Shown: one piece after another, positions 16,332 through 24,776 of the stretch
Layout: every line of letters starts with the position of its first letter
Numbering within the stretch: the first letter of the stretch is position 1
NCBI GenBank assembly: GCA_963666865.1
Contig: OY763072.1
Coordinates: 558,001 to 622,000, forward strand
Length of the DNA: 64,000 bases
Direction: 5' to 3'
Source of the DNA: Bin87 sp963666865
GTDB lineage: Bacteria; Chloroflexota; Dehalococcoidia; Lucifugimonadales; UBA3495
Notes under the pieces: model-generated
The model's input: only the letters and a program-made list of their open reading frames with translations
Database searches by the model: none
What the model was told of the DNA's origin: nothing
Made by a program: the position numbers and the translations under genes

Positions 16332-17522
16332 ATGCCCTCCTTCAGCTATATTGACCACCTGGAATGCACCGTCAGCGGCGACGAGTACCCCTATGACGGG
16401 CTGGCCACGGTCAGCCCAGGCAGCGGCAAGGTCCTTTTCGTCCGCTATGACCTGCCCCGCCTACGCCGGGAGGTGCAGCGATCGGTCTTCGACAGCCGTC
16501 CGGCCAATATGTGGCGGTACCGTGAACTGCTGCCCGTAACCGACCCGGACCAGATTATCACCCTGGGCGAGGGCGGCACCCCACTGCTGGACGCCACCAC
16601 CCTGGCCCGGCAGGTGGGCATCCGCCGGCTGCTGATCAAGGAGGAGGGTCTCAACCCCACGGGCACCTTCAAGGCCCGGGGTATCGCGGCCGCGGTGTCC
16701 AAAGCCGTCGAGATGGGCGCCACCGGGTTCACCATGCCGTCGGCGGGCAACGCGGCCGGCGCCGCCGCGGCCTACTGCGCCCGCGCCGGTACGCCGGTCA
16801 AGGTTTTCATGCCCCAGGACGCTCCGGTCGCCAACAAGAAGGAGTCCATCGTCGCCGGGTCCGAGCTGAACCTGGTGGACGGGCTCATCAGCGACGCCGG
16901 GCGCATCGCCGTGGGCGTCGCCGCCGAGCAGGGCCTGTTCGACCTGTCCACCCTGAAAGAACCCTGCCGCGCCGAGGGCAAGAAGACCATGGGCCTGGAA
17001 ATCGCCCATCAGCTGGGCTGGCGGATGCCCGACGCCATCGTGTATCCCACCGGCGGAGGCACCGGCATCATCGGGATGTACAAGGGCTTCCAGGAACTGC
17101 TGGAATTGGGCTGGATCGAGGGCAAGCCACCCCGTTTCTACGCGGTGCAGGCCGACGGTTGCCAGCCCATCGTCAAGGCATTCCACGAAGGCGCGGACAC
17201 CGCCGAACCCTGGCCCAACGCCGCCACCAAGGCCGATGGGCTGCGCGTCCCCGGCCCCTTCGCCGACTATCTGATATTGCAGGCCATCCGGGAGACGGGC
17301 GGCGGCGCATTGGCCGTCAGCGACGAGGAGATGATCGCCGCCATGTACACCCTGGCCGAAACCGAGGGCATCATTGCCTGTCCCGAGGGGGCGGCCACCC
17401 TGGTCGGACTGGAGCGGCTGCTGGCCGACGGCAGCATCGGCCCGGACGAGGAGGTAGTCCTGCTCAACACCGGCTCCGGCTACAAGTACCTGGACCTGCT
17501 GCGGGGGCCGGAGGAGGCATAG
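16332..17522 (+). CDS. thrC: Threonine synthase
   Basis: 396 residues, PLP-dependent; it converts O-phosphohomoserine to threonine. The PLP lysine is K114 in NPTGTFKARG, followed by MPSAGNAAGAAAAYCARAG, the phosphate-binding glycine loop PTGGGTGIIGMYKG, and a C-terminal LLNTGSGYKYLD. The N-terminal ~40 residues replace the zinc-ribbon-like segment seen in some relatives. Related cysteate or threonine synthase-like enzymes are the alternative. It begins directly after the NYN gene and is followed 3 bases later by a Uma2 gene. Confidence 0.9.
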   Translation: MPSFSYIDHLECTVSGDEYPYDGLATVSPGSGKVLFVRYDLPRLRREVQRSVFDSRPANMWRYRELLPVTDPDQIITLGEGGTPLLDATTLARQVGIRRLLIKEEGLNPTGTFKARGIAAAVSKAVEMGATGFTMPSAGNAAGAAAAYCARAGTPVKVFMPQDAPVANKKESIVAGSELNLVDGLISDAGRIAVGVAAEQGLFDLSTLKEPCRAEGKKTMGLEIAHQLGWRMPDAIVYPTGGGTGIIGMYKGFQELLELGWIEGKPPRFYAVQADGCQPIVKAFHEGADTAEPWPNAATKADGLRVPGPFADYLILQAIRETGGGALAVSDEEMIAAMYTLAETEGIIACPEGAATLVGLERLLADGSIGPDEEVVLLNTGSGYKYLDLLRGPEEA

Positions 17523-17525
17523 CGC

Positions 17526-18104
17526 ATGGTAGCCGCCAAGCCGAAAGGCACGTTGACCTACGCCGACTACGCCGCCACCCCGGAAGGCGAACGGTGGGAA
17601 CTGATTGACGGAGCGCTCTATCACATGGCGGCAGCCCCCAACACCAAGCACCATGACGTGTCCGATAATACCGCCGACCTGGTGAAAGCCGTCATTCAAC
17701 CGCGCCGATTGGGGCGCATTTACCGCGCTCCTTTTGCTTTGATGCTGTCGGATAGAAACACGGTCGAACCGGACCTGCTGTACGTCAGCGCGGCCCGTCG
17801 GCACATCGTCACCGACCGGGGATGCGAGGGAGTACCCGACCTGGTCGTGGAAATCCTGTCGCCCTCCAACTCCGCGAATGATCTGGCGGTAAAGCGCGAA
17901 CTGTACGCCCGCCATGGCATCCCCGAATACTGGATCCTGGACCCGGTGCGGGAAACTGTGCTGGCGCTCACCGAACCTGCCATCAACGGCGACATTGGGG
18001 AATACACCGTAGAGACCCGGTACCAAATCGGCGACGCCCTGACCACCGACCGCATCCCCGGCCTGGCCGTCGCGGTGGCCGACATTTTTGCGGAGCCGTG
18101 GTAG
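17526..18104 (+). CDS. Uma2 family putative endonuclease
   Basis: 192 residues starting 3 bases after thrC and probably co-transcribed with it. The motif set is complete: ATPEGERWELIDGALYHM, VEPDLLYV, GVPDLVVEILSPSNSANDL, a Lys in VKRELYARHG, and IPEYWILDPV. It is of a different subgroup from the tandem pair at 7029/7644. The C terminus is the usual IPGLAVAVADIF. Confidence 0.87.
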   Translation: MVAAKPKGTLTYADYAATPEGERWELIDGALYHMAAAPNTKHHDVSDNTADLVKAVIQPRRLGRIYRAPFALMLSDRNTVEPDLLYVSAARRHIVTDRGCEGVPDLVVEILSPSNSANDLAVKRELYARHGIPEYWILDPVRETVLALTEPAINGDIGEYTVETRYQIGDALTTDRIPGLAVAVADIFAEPW

Positions 18105-18144
18105 CGGAAGGTGTAGGGGCAGTATCCCGCAAAACAACCGTCGG

Positions 18145-18819
18145 TTACGATTGTTCGGTGGCCGGTGGGATAATATCGGCCACCGCCAAAACTATATCCG
18201 GGAAAGCCTGCGGACTGATGCTATCGCCGGGGCGGAACGTGCGGACGGTGGCGTAGGCCGAACCTGAAGGGTCAGCATACGACACTACCTGGCCGCTTCT
18301 CAGGTTGACGATCCACACCTCGGGAATGCCGGAGGCAGCGTATCTGGATAGCTTCCTGCCACGATCATAGGACAGTGAGCTGTCGGCCACTTCGATCACC
18401 AGGTACACTTCGTTTGGATAGTAAGGAGCCACCCGGTTATTGAGACGGTTGGCCAGGATGGCAATGTCCGGCTGGGGCATACTGTTGTCGTTCAACACGA
18501 CGCTCCCCTGCACTCGCACCCGGGCTCGACCCACCAGCGGCGGGACGAACATCATATTAAGTTCGTCGGTGGAAAACTCGTGGTTGTCCCCAATGGGCGG
18601 CATTATGATTATCTCCCCGTCCAGCAGTTCGATGCGCTCGTCCTCGCACAGGATGCCGGCTTCGCCCAAAGCGTAGTATTCGGACACGGTGAAGCAGCGG
18701 CCCACGGCCAGCGCATCGCCTTCACCCTTGCTGATGATACCGGCCGCCACCATGGCGTCGCACTCCTCCCGTGTGAAGGGGCGAAGCGTCGTCTCGGATT
18801 TCCTCGTCGTTGTCATCAT
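18145..18819 (-). CDS. Uma2 family putative endonuclease with N-terminal helix extension
   Basis: 224 residues from ATG 18819, which overlaps the TGA of the upstream phosphatase gene by one base (TGATG), so coupling is likely. The first ~35 residues (RPFTREECDAMVAAGIISK, then GEGDAL) form an extra helical segment. The Uma2 domain follows with ERIELLDGEIIIMPPIG, PQPDIAIL, VYLVIEVADSSLSYDRGRKL and IPEVWIVNL. It is convergent with the Uma2 gene at 17526, 40 bases apart. Confidence 0.87.
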   Translation of the reverse strand: MMTTTRKSETTLRPFTREECDAMVAAGIISKGEGDALAVGRCFTVSEYYALGEAGILCEDERIELLDGEIIIMPPIGDNHEFSTDELNMMFVPPLVGRARVRVQGSVVLNDNSMPQPDIAILANRLNNRVAPYYPNEVYLVIEVADSSLSYDRGRKLSRYAASGIPEVWIVNLRSGQVVSYADPSGSAYATVRTFRPGDSISPQAFPDIVLAVADIIPPATEQS

Positions 18820-19757
18820 CACCTTCCCAGGGCCTTTTTGACCCTGCGCACCATACGCCGTATCGGACGCCGTCTTTGGTGCAGGTTGTGGGCAATCAGC
18901 GGGGCCAGCGTCGGGTTGGCGGCCACCAGCGGGGCGACCCACTTGCGCAGCTCCGCCATGGTGGGCGGTTTTTCGTCCCAGGTGGGCACCAAAGAATCCA
19001 TCGTATGCCACTGCTTGCGGCCGGCCAGACGGGTCATCACCGTGCCGCCGGCCTCCTGCACCGCCAGTGCGCCGCCCAGCATATCCCACATCCGCGGCGC
19101 GCCGATGATGGCGAACTGCATCACCCCCATGGCCGTCATCGCCAGCTCGTAGGCAATGCTGCCGGTAACGCGGGGCTGGCCTAGAGGTTGTCCCTTCAGT
19201 CCCTTGCCGACGCGGGTTGACGCTCCGAAGGAGCCGGGGATGCCGATAAGCCTGTCCCCGCGCAGCTTTTCCGTCTGGTACACCGAAACCGGTTCATCGT
19301 CGGCAAAGGCACCGCCACCGGTCCTGCCATGTACCACCACGCCGCTGGAGGTCTCGGTGGGCCAGGGGATGTACACTGCCCCGACCAGCGGACGCCCGCG
19401 ATACAGCACGCCGATGGACGACGCGTACACCGGCAGGCCGTTCATGAAGTTGGTGGTACCGTCCAGCGGGTCCAGCACCCAGAGAAAATCGGCGGCCGTC
19501 CGGTCTCCATCGGCGCTAGCGTCGTCCTCCTCGCCCAGAATGCCGTGAGTGGGGAACCGCCGGGAGATCTGTTCCTCCAGATAGGCTTGCGTCTCCTTGT
19601 CGGCGGCGGTGACGGGGTCCTGCTGCGCCTTGTCCTTGTACTCCACGCTGATGACGTTGCCGAAATGGCGGGACAACAGCGCGCCGGCGCCCTGGGCAAA
19701 CTCCACGGCGGCGGCTTCGATGGCAGCGGCATCCACGATATCAATAGCAACACTCAT
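18819..19757 (-). CDS. Inositol monophosphatase family protein
   Basis: 312 residues from ATG 19757; an ATG six codons upstream is possible. It is a Mg-dependent, Li-sensitive-type phosphatase fold (IMPase, FBPase, CysQ). Visible metal and phosphate motifs are DPVTAAD (48-54), GILGEED (72-78) and WVLDPLDGTTNF (93-104), with APRMWDMLGGALAVQEAGG near the C terminus. The exact substrate (inositol phosphate, PAP or a sugar phosphate) cannot be told. A basic C-terminal tail (RRRPIRRMVRRVKKALGR) is unusual for the family and could bind membrane or nucleic acid. Confidence 0.9.
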   Translation of the reverse strand: MSVAIDIVDAAAIEAAAVEFAQGAGALLSRHFGNVISVEYKDKAQQDPVTAADKETQAYLEEQISRRFPTHGILGEEDDASADGDRTAADFLWVLDPLDGTTNFMNGLPVYASSIGVLYRGRPLVGAVYIPWPTETSSGVVVHGRTGGGAFADDEPVSVYQTEKLRGDRLIGIPGSFGASTRVGKGLKGQPLGQPRVTGSIAYELAMTAMGVMQFAIIGAPRMWDMLGGALAVQEAGGTVMTRLAGRKQWHTMDSLVPTWDEKPPTMAELRKWVAPLVAANPTLAPLIAHNLHQRRRPIRRMVRRVKKALGR

Positions 19758-19792
19758 AACGGCTGGATTGTACACTAACTATCCGACTAACT

Positions 19793-19869
19793 CGTCATTC
19801 CGGCGAAAGCCGGAATCCAGAATCCTCTGCGGCAAGGGCGTACTGGATACCGCTTTCGCGGGTATGACG
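19793..19869. repeat. Composite inverted repeat, CGTCATTCCGG family
   Basis: It begins CGTCATTCCGGCGAAAGCCG and closes with the imperfect complement CCGCTTTCGCGGGTATGACG. Between the halves are GGAATCCAG and CTGGATACC. It occupies the gap between the phosphatase gene and the promoter of the SDR gene. Related copies are at 36539, 37531, 40219, 41334 and 43139. Confidence 0.85.
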
Positions 19870-19888
19870 ATTATCTCCTGGGAAAAGA

Positions 19889-19916
19889 TTGGCGAGTGGG
19901 CAGTGGCTGTTATAAT
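19889..19916 (+). promoter_or_regulatory. Candidate promoter for the SDR gene
   Basis: TTGGCG (19889-19894) and TATAAT (19911-19916) with a 16-base spacer. The ATG at 19947 follows 30 bases after, preceded by GAGGGAGG at 19931-19938. Confidence 0.55.
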
Positions 19917-19946
19917 CGCCGTCAGCATTTGAGGGAGGCCCGATCA

Positions 19947-20738
19947 ATGGATCTGGAACTGAATGGCAAAGTAGCAATCGTGGGCGGCGCCAGCCGGGGG
20001 CTGGGACGGGCGTGCTCGGAGGTGCTCGCGGAGGAAGGCGCGCGCGTCGCCATGTGTGCCCGCACCCCGTCCGACCTGGAGCGGGCCGCCGACGAGATCC
20101 GCGCCGCCACCGGCGCCGACATCTACACTTATGCCGGCGACCTGGATCACGAGGAGACCATCGCCGAGCTGGTGGCCGGCGCCGCAGCGCATTTCGGTCA
20201 GATCGACATCATGGTCAATAACTCTGGCGGCCCTCCCCAGGCCTACGCCAAGGACTCCACCGAGGAGCTGTGGCAGGTGTCGGCCAACCGCTCCCTGTTC
20301 TTCTTCGCCCGCATGACCCGCGAGGCGTTGCCCCACCTGCGCGCCCAGGGCGGCGGCCGAATCATCAACATCCTGGCCAGCACCGTCTATACGCCCATCC
20401 CCAACCTGGCCCTCTCGGCGGCCACCCGCATGGGCGTCATCGGCTTCATGAAGAACCTGGCCGACGATCTGGGGTCGGAAAACATTCTCATCAACAACGT
20501 GTGCCCCGGCAGCATCATGTCCGAGCGCATGATGGAGAACGTGGAGGACCGGGCGCGGACCCAGGGCATCCCGGTGGAGGACGCGCTGGCCCAACGGGCC
20601 GAGCAGACCGCGCTGAAGCGCATCGGCGAGCCCCGGGAACTGGCCTATCTGGTGGCCTTCCTGGCGTCATCGCGCTCCAGCTACATCACCGGCACCACGA
20701 TGCTGGTGGACGGCGGCCTGGTGCGCTCGGTGATGTAA
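19947..20738 (+). CDS. SDR family oxidoreductase lacking the usual Tyr/Lys pair
   Basis: 263 residues from ATG 19947. It has a Rossmann fold with the cofactor motif GGASRGLGRACSEVLAEEG and the NNSGGPP strand. At the active site, where classical short-chain dehydrogenases have Y-x3-K, this protein has S-x3-R (LALSAATRMGVIGFMKNLA), preceded by the conserved Ser in ILAST. This variant defines a recognised side group annotated as 3-oxoacyl-ACP-reductase-like. Whether it is a dehydrogenase is uncertain. It ends with YITGTTMLVDGGLVRSVM, typical of FabG-like proteins. Confidence 0.9.
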   Translation: MDLELNGKVAIVGGASRGLGRACSEVLAEEGARVAMCARTPSDLERAADEIRAATGADIYTYAGDLDHEETIAELVAGAAAHFGQIDIMVNNSGGPPQAYAKDSTEELWQVSANRSLFFFARMTREALPHLRAQGGGRIINILASTVYTPIPNLALSAATRMGVIGFMKNLADDLGSENILINNVCPGSIMSERMMENVEDRARTQGIPVEDALAQRAEQTALKRIGEPRELAYLVAFLASSRSSYITGTTMLVDGGLVRSVM

Positions 20739-20769
20739 GCCGACGCCATAATGCCAGTCATTTGTGCCC

Positions 20770-21168
20770 ATGATTACAGCTGATGACTTCCGGCAGGTTT
20801 CCGATGAGCGTTTGGACGACTGTCGGGCGCTACTGGCGGCCGGACGCTACGACGCTGCAATGTACCTGTCCGGTTACGTGCTGGAGGCGGCACTGAAAGC
20901 CTGCATCTGTGATACGTTGGGATGGGAGGGATTTGAGGAGCATGGCGATGACAGACCGGCTTTGTTCCGTCCGCTCCGGGTGCATGACTTGAAGATGCTG
21001 TTGCTGTATTCCGGGCGCGAAGCCTACGTGCTGTCGTATCTGGAAACCCAATGGAACAATGTCAAAGACTGGACGCCGGAAATCCGCTATGAACCCGGCG
21101 GTTCAGCAAGTCGGAGACAGGTGGAGCAACAGTTGGCGGACATAGAGCGTGTCCGGAGGGCATTATGA
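20770..21168 (+). CDS. HEPN domain protein
   Basis: 132 residues from ATG 20770. It is helical, with YDAAMYLSGYVLEAALKACICDTLGW (opening YDAAMYLSGYVLEAALK) and VHDLKMLLLYSG, the hallmarks of COG1895-type HEPN domains. Such proteins are commonly paired with a nucleotidyltransferase. Here the following gene starts inside the stop codon (ATGA at 21165-21168) but is not recognisably a nucleotidyltransferase. An R-x4-6-H RNase motif is present only loosely (RVHDLK), so nuclease activity is uncertain. Confidence 0.75.
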   Translation: MITADDFRQVSDERLDDCRALLAAGRYDAAMYLSGYVLEAALKACICDTLGWEGFEEHGDDRPALFRPLRVHDLKMLLLYSGREAYVLSYLETQWNNVKDWTPEIRYEPGGSASRRQVEQQLADIERVRRAL

Positions 21169-21623
21169 CGGAACTATCAAAACCACCTATTGAAATGATG
21201 GAGGCTTATGGGCAACGGCTAGTTGATGAGCACGGTCCGGTGGAGTTGCTCATGGCGTGGCTTGCCCATCCCGAAGTCCAGTGGGACCCTTTCCAAAGAC
21301 CTCCGGCTCCACACTGGGGGTTAGCATTGGCCTCCATCTGGACCGACGACCTGGTACGCAAGGGCGCATCCTTGCGGTCGCTGTTGCCCGGATGGGAAAA
21401 CGTCGGCAACGAGTTACGTATGACGGACGTTCGTATCCTTCACAGCAACGCCCCTGCCATCGATGACCTGCTGTTTTTCATGGAGGGGCAAACCCGCCGC
21501 CATCCCGAGCTGGTGGACATTGACTTGCCCGGCCTCTGTTTCCGCCGCGCCTATGTCATCGCCCATCGCAAGGCCGGCATCGGCGGGAAGCTTATCGGCG
21601 CCGTGCCCGCCACCGCTGATTAG
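21165..21623 (+). CDS. Unknown protein coupled to a HEPN gene
   Basis: 152 residues, starting within the stop of the HEPN gene with a 4-base overlap, so translation is probably coupled. The sequence is soluble and mixed alpha/beta: MEAYGQRLVDEHGPVELLMAW at the start, WDPFQRPPAPHWGLALASIW, and a C-terminal CFRRAYVIAHRKAG. No nucleotidyltransferase motif (G-S, D-x-D) is visible. The position suggests the partner of the HEPN protein, but I do not recognise the family. Confidence 0.6.
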   Translation: MTELSKPPIEMMEAYGQRLVDEHGPVELLMAWLAHPEVQWDPFQRPPAPHWGLALASIWTDDLVRKGASLRSLLPGWENVGNELRMTDVRILHSNAPAIDDLLFFMEGQTRRHPELVDIDLPGLCFRRAYVIAHRKAGIGGKLIGAVPATAD

Positions 21624-21640
21624 CCGCCCGGTATCGGCCC

Positions 21641-22006
21641 GTGTCAACGTCCCGTCGTCCCCCACCGACGCCTCCGCCGGAGCCGACCACGGCCGAGGAA
21701 TACGTGGACCGGGGCAACCGCTACAGCCGCAACGGGGTGTACGAGCGGGCCATCTCCGACTACACGGCGGCCATCGAACTGGACGCGGCCTGCGCCGACG
21801 CCTGGTTCAACCGGGGCGTGTCCTGGTACGAGGTGGGCGACTATCCCCAATCCATCGTCGACCTGACCGAAGCCATCCGCCTGGACCCCAACGACGACAA
21901 CTACTACTCCCGCCGGTCCTTATCTTACCTCTTCAACGACCAGCCCGAGGAGGCCCAAGCCGACATGGACACCAGCGAGGAGATACGCTTGCGGGCGTGG
22001 GGCTAG
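21641..22006 (+). CDS. Tetratricopeptide repeat protein
   Basis: 121 residues from GTG 21641. After a Pro-rich start, there are about two and a half TPR units: AEEYVDRGNRYSRNGVYERA, then SDYTAAIELDAACADAWFNRG and VSWYEVGDYPQSIVDLTEAI, ending in an incomplete unit. It is a protein-interaction module. The start is not firm because no strong ribosome binding site is visible and the frame overlaps nothing upstream. Confidence 0.7.
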   Translation: MSTSRRPPPTPPPEPTTAEEYVDRGNRYSRNGVYERAISDYTAAIELDAACADAWFNRGVSWYEVGDYPQSIVDLTEAIRLDPNDDNYYSRRSLSYLFNDQPEEAQADMDTSEEIRLRAWG

Positions 22007-22011
22007 CCCGA

Positions 22012-22040
22012 TTTAACGCAAAGACGCAGAGACGCAAAGG
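22012..22040. repeat. Dispersed repeat with ACGCAAAG/ACGCAGAG units
   Basis: Three direct near-repeats of ACGCAAAG-type octamers just before the RelB-like gene. A related copy in the opposite orientation is at 32968-33003. Confidence 0.7.
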
Positions 22041-22051
22041 GAGAGGAGAAT

Positions 22052-22372
22052 ATGACCGGAGCAAAGGCTACGACGGCCCCCAGGCACCACGACCCGGATG
22101 TAGTAGCGAAGGCCGAAGCGATATTCGCGGAGATGGGAATGACGCCGGAGGAAGCCATCTCGCTGTTTTACAAGCAGACGGCGCTGCGCGGCGATTTCCC
22201 CATCACGGAATGGTATCCCAACGAGGAGACTCAGGCGGCCATCCTGGAAGCCCGCGCCGGTATCGGGTTGGTAAAGTATTCCAGCATGGACGAGTTTCGC
22301 GCTGAGTTAGACGAGATCATGGCAGAAGTTGACGATGCGAAATCTGATCAGGACATCCAGCTTTCGGCGTGA
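22052..22372 (+). CDS. RelB/DinJ-type antitoxin
   Basis: 106 residues. The N-terminal third fits a ribbon-helix-helix DNA-binding fold (DPDVVAKAEAIFAEMGMTPEEAISLFYKQ, quoted in part: VVAKAEAIFAEMGMTPEEA), then TALRGDFP and the loosely structured toxin-binding tail. A GGAGAGGAG ribosome binding site precedes the ATG. It overlaps the toxin gene by 38 bases. By family it should repress its own promoter and neutralise the YafQ-like toxin. Confidence 0.85.
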   Translation: MTGAKATTAPRHHDPDVVAKAEAIFAEMGMTPEEAISLFYKQTALRGDFPITEWYPNEETQAAILEARAGIGLVKYSSMDEFRAELDEIMAEVDDAKSDQDIQLSA

Positions 22373-22607
22373 TCTCAGAAGGGCAGCAAGACGCGGTAAG
22401 GACATACGGAAAATCCAAGAAATCACTGACCGACTGGTTGCAGGCGAACCTCTTGACCCGCGGCGCCGTTGCCACCAGCTGGTCGGCAATTGGTATCCAT
22501 CATGGGAGTGCCGCATTGAGTTCGACTGGCTGCTGGTCTGGGATGAGGACGACTCTACGGTAACTTTACTGCGAACGGGCACGCACGCAGATATTTTTGG
22601 CCTCTGA
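22335..22607 (+). CDS. YafQ/RelE-family mRNA interferase toxin
   Basis: 90 residues from ATG 22335. It has the compact RelE fold: FRRDLRRAARRGKDI, CHQLVGNW, ECRIEFDWLLVW and LLRTGTHADIFG. Compared with E. coli YafQ, the first His (CHQL), the Asp-Trp of FDW and the last His (GTHAD) are in place. The His that precedes the D-W pair (HVEPDW in YafQ) is Arg here, which could weaken ribosome-dependent cleavage. It is co-translated with its antitoxin. Confidence 0.87.
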   Translation: MRNLIRTSSFRRDLRRAARRGKDIRKIQEITDRLVAGEPLDPRRRCHQLVGNWYPSWECRIEFDWLLVWDEDDSTVTLLRTGTHADIFGL

Positions 22608-22624
22608 CAGCTTGGTCTGATCGG

Positions 22625-24649
22625 CTATACGGCCTCTCCTGCCTCTGCATCCGCAACTCCAACCGCGTCTTCATCATCCTCCCAGTCATCGTCATTATCA
22701 TAGATATCTTCATGGTCCTCATCCTCCATGGGGGGATGCAGGGGCAGGTCGATGGTCATTTCGGTGAACTCGCCCGGCTTGGATTCCACCAGAATTTCCC
22801 CGCCGTGGCGGCGGATGATGTCGTTGCAGATTGACAGGCCCAGGCCGGTGCCCTTGTCGGTGGGCTTGGTGGTGAAGAAGGGGTTGAACATCTTTTCGAT
22901 GACTGCGGGCGGCATTCCGGTTCCGTTGTCCCGAATGCGTACCTCAATACGCTCTTCGCCGCGCCGGGTGGTCAGCAGCAGGGTGGGCATATAATCGCTG
23001 CCCGGTTCCGCCTCCGCGAGTTTCAAGCGCTTTTCGTTGGTGGCGTAGCAGCCGTTGTTGACAATATTGAGGAATACCCGGCCTACGTCCTGGGGGTTGA
23101 CTTCGATCTCCTCCATATCCGGGTCAAAGTCGTACTGAAGGTCCAGTTGGAAGTTGGAGTCGGTGGCCCGGGCGCTGTGGTAGGCCAGGCGGGCGTGTTC
23201 GTCCAGCAGGTTGTTGATGTTGGTGGGCTGGTGCCCCACTGACTCCCGGCTCATCATCAGCATGTCGTGGACGATGCGGTTGGCCCGGTCGCCGTGGGTC
23301 TGGATACGTTCCAGGTTGCCGCTCAGTTCACCGAAAATATCATCCAACAGTTCCCGCTGTTCTTCGTCCAGGGCCCCGTCTTCGCTTTCCTCAATGGTCT
23401 CCTTCATCTCCTCCAGCAGCTCTTCGGAAACCTCGGAGAAATTCTTGACGAAGTTCAGCGGGTTCCTGATCTCGTGGGCCACGCCGGCGGTGAGTTCGCC
23501 CAGGGAGGCCAATTTTTCCCGCATCACGATCTGATCCTGAGCGGTGCTGAGGTCGCTGAGGGCCTGCTCGAGCTCATCGTTCCTGCCCCGCAGTTCCTCG
23601 GCCAGCTGCTCGACCAGGTTGAGACGCTGGGCTTCCAGGGCATACTGGCGGAGCTCCTCCAGCGTGCCGGCCAGTTGCCCGATCTCGTCGTCGCCGATCT
23701 CCCTCTCCGGCACCGGAGTATTGAAGTCGCCGCGGGACATGGCCTGCATCCGCTCCGAAAGACGGGACCAGCGGCGCAGCAGACGCCGCCCCACCCACAG
23801 CCAGGCCACCGCCGCCGCCGCCAGTACGCTGGCGACGCTGATGACCAGCAGCATGATCCGACCACGGTCAAAACTCTGCACCGCAGCGGTGAGCCCGGCA
23901 TCCGACTCCTCACGGGCGGCGACCAGGAGCGCGTTCAAAGCTTCTGCCATCTCCGACGCTTCGGCATCAAGGGCCGACTCCGCCGCCGCCACCCGCTCCC
24001 CAGAGTCCAGGTAACTTTCTTTGGCGTCGAACACCTGGTTGAACAATTCGACGTGTTCGGCCCGAAAGCCTGGCGGCCGCGAGAGCAACTCATCCATCTC
24101 GCCGCGCACTTTGCGCAAGTCAGCCAGGTTAGTGGAGCGCAGACCATCCCGGACCACCACCTCCGCCGCCAAAATCGTGCGATCCGCCCCCGCCGCCAAG
24201 TCCAGCCGGTTGATCATTGCCTCAACGTCGCGGGCGGTATCTTCCAGCGACTGGCGCCCCACAATCAGGTCGTCAACGTGTCCGGCCACTTTGCCCGCAC
24301 TGACGCCCACCCGGTCGGCCTCCGGACGCAGGCTAGGGCCCTCTCCCACCCGGTCCAGGCCGTCAACCACCCTGGCCAGCACCGCGGCGACGTCGTCGGA
24401 ATCGATGAGGCCGACCTGGGCGATGCCCATACCGACCAGCGACTGGGCGTCAGCGTAAACCTGCCAGGCGGCTTCCAGGGCCGGCACCGTCTCGTCGCGC
24501 ATCCGGTAGGTATGCTGGCCGCTGTTCTCAAAGCGCCACACGCCAACGGCGCTGGACACCAGGATCAGAAACACCGCGCAAGCCAGCCCCAGGTAGAGCC
24601 TGGTTCCAATCCGCCCCCAGAACGTAGAAAACTTCAACATCGGCAACAT
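22625..24649 (-). CDS. Membrane sensor histidine kinase, copy A
   Basis: 674 residues from ATG 24649, the start that aligns with the second kinase at 28193. Layout: a transmembrane segment near residues 17-37, an extracytoplasmic helical sensor of about 240 residues, a second transmembrane segment near 275-295, HAMP, a coiled linker (LRGRNDELEQALSDLSTAQD), a HisKA domain with the phospho-accepting His in GVAHEIRNPLNF, and the ATPase domain (NIVNNGCYATNEKR, IRDNGTGMPP, FFTTKPTDKGTGLGLSICND). The C-terminal tail is acidic (DEDHEDIYDNDDDWEDDED). It is divergent from the betaine-type binding lipoprotein, 127 bases apart. No dedicated response regulator lies next to it. Confidence 0.93.
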   Translation of the reverse strand: MLPMLKFSTFWGRIGTRLYLGLACAVFLILVSSAVGVWRFENSGQHTYRMRDETVPALEAAWQVYADAQSLVGMGIAQVGLIDSDDVAAVLARVVDGLDRVGEGPSLRPEADRVGVSAGKVAGHVDDLIVGRQSLEDTARDVEAMINRLDLAAGADRTILAAEVVVRDGLRSTNLADLRKVRGEMDELLSRPPGFRAEHVELFNQVFDAKESYLDSGERVAAAESALDAEASEMAEALNALLVAAREESDAGLTAAVQSFDRGRIMLLVISVASVLAAAAVAWLWVGRRLLRRWSRLSERMQAMSRGDFNTPVPEREIGDDEIGQLAGTLEELRQYALEAQRLNLVEQLAEELRGRNDELEQALSDLSTAQDQIVMREKLASLGELTAGVAHEIRNPLNFVKNFSEVSEELLEEMKETIEESEDGALDEEQRELLDDIFGELSGNLERIQTHGDRANRIVHDMLMMSRESVGHQPTNINNLLDEHARLAYHSARATDSNFQLDLQYDFDPDMEEIEVNPQDVGRVFLNIVNNGCYATNEKRLKLAEAEPGSDYMPTLLLTTRRGEERIEVRIRDNGTGMPPAVIEKMFNPFFTTKPTDKGTGLGLSICNDIIRRHGGEILVESKPGEFTEMTIDLPLHPPMEDEDHEDIYDNDDDWEDDEDAVGVADAEAGEAV

Positions 24650-24776
24650 CCGGAAAGGGCCGGCCGAGTCTCGTCGTCGCCGGCCGCGCTGCGCGCAATA
24701 TGCTACCATAACGGTTCCACGTCAGAGGGATTTTCTTTCGCCCGACTCGCCATGACGAACGGCAAGGGGGACTATC

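Noticed and set aside
16461..18137. 558-codon minus-strand frame over threonine synthase and Uma2
   Set aside because: Antisense to two clear genes and low-complexity Gly/Gln/His composition.
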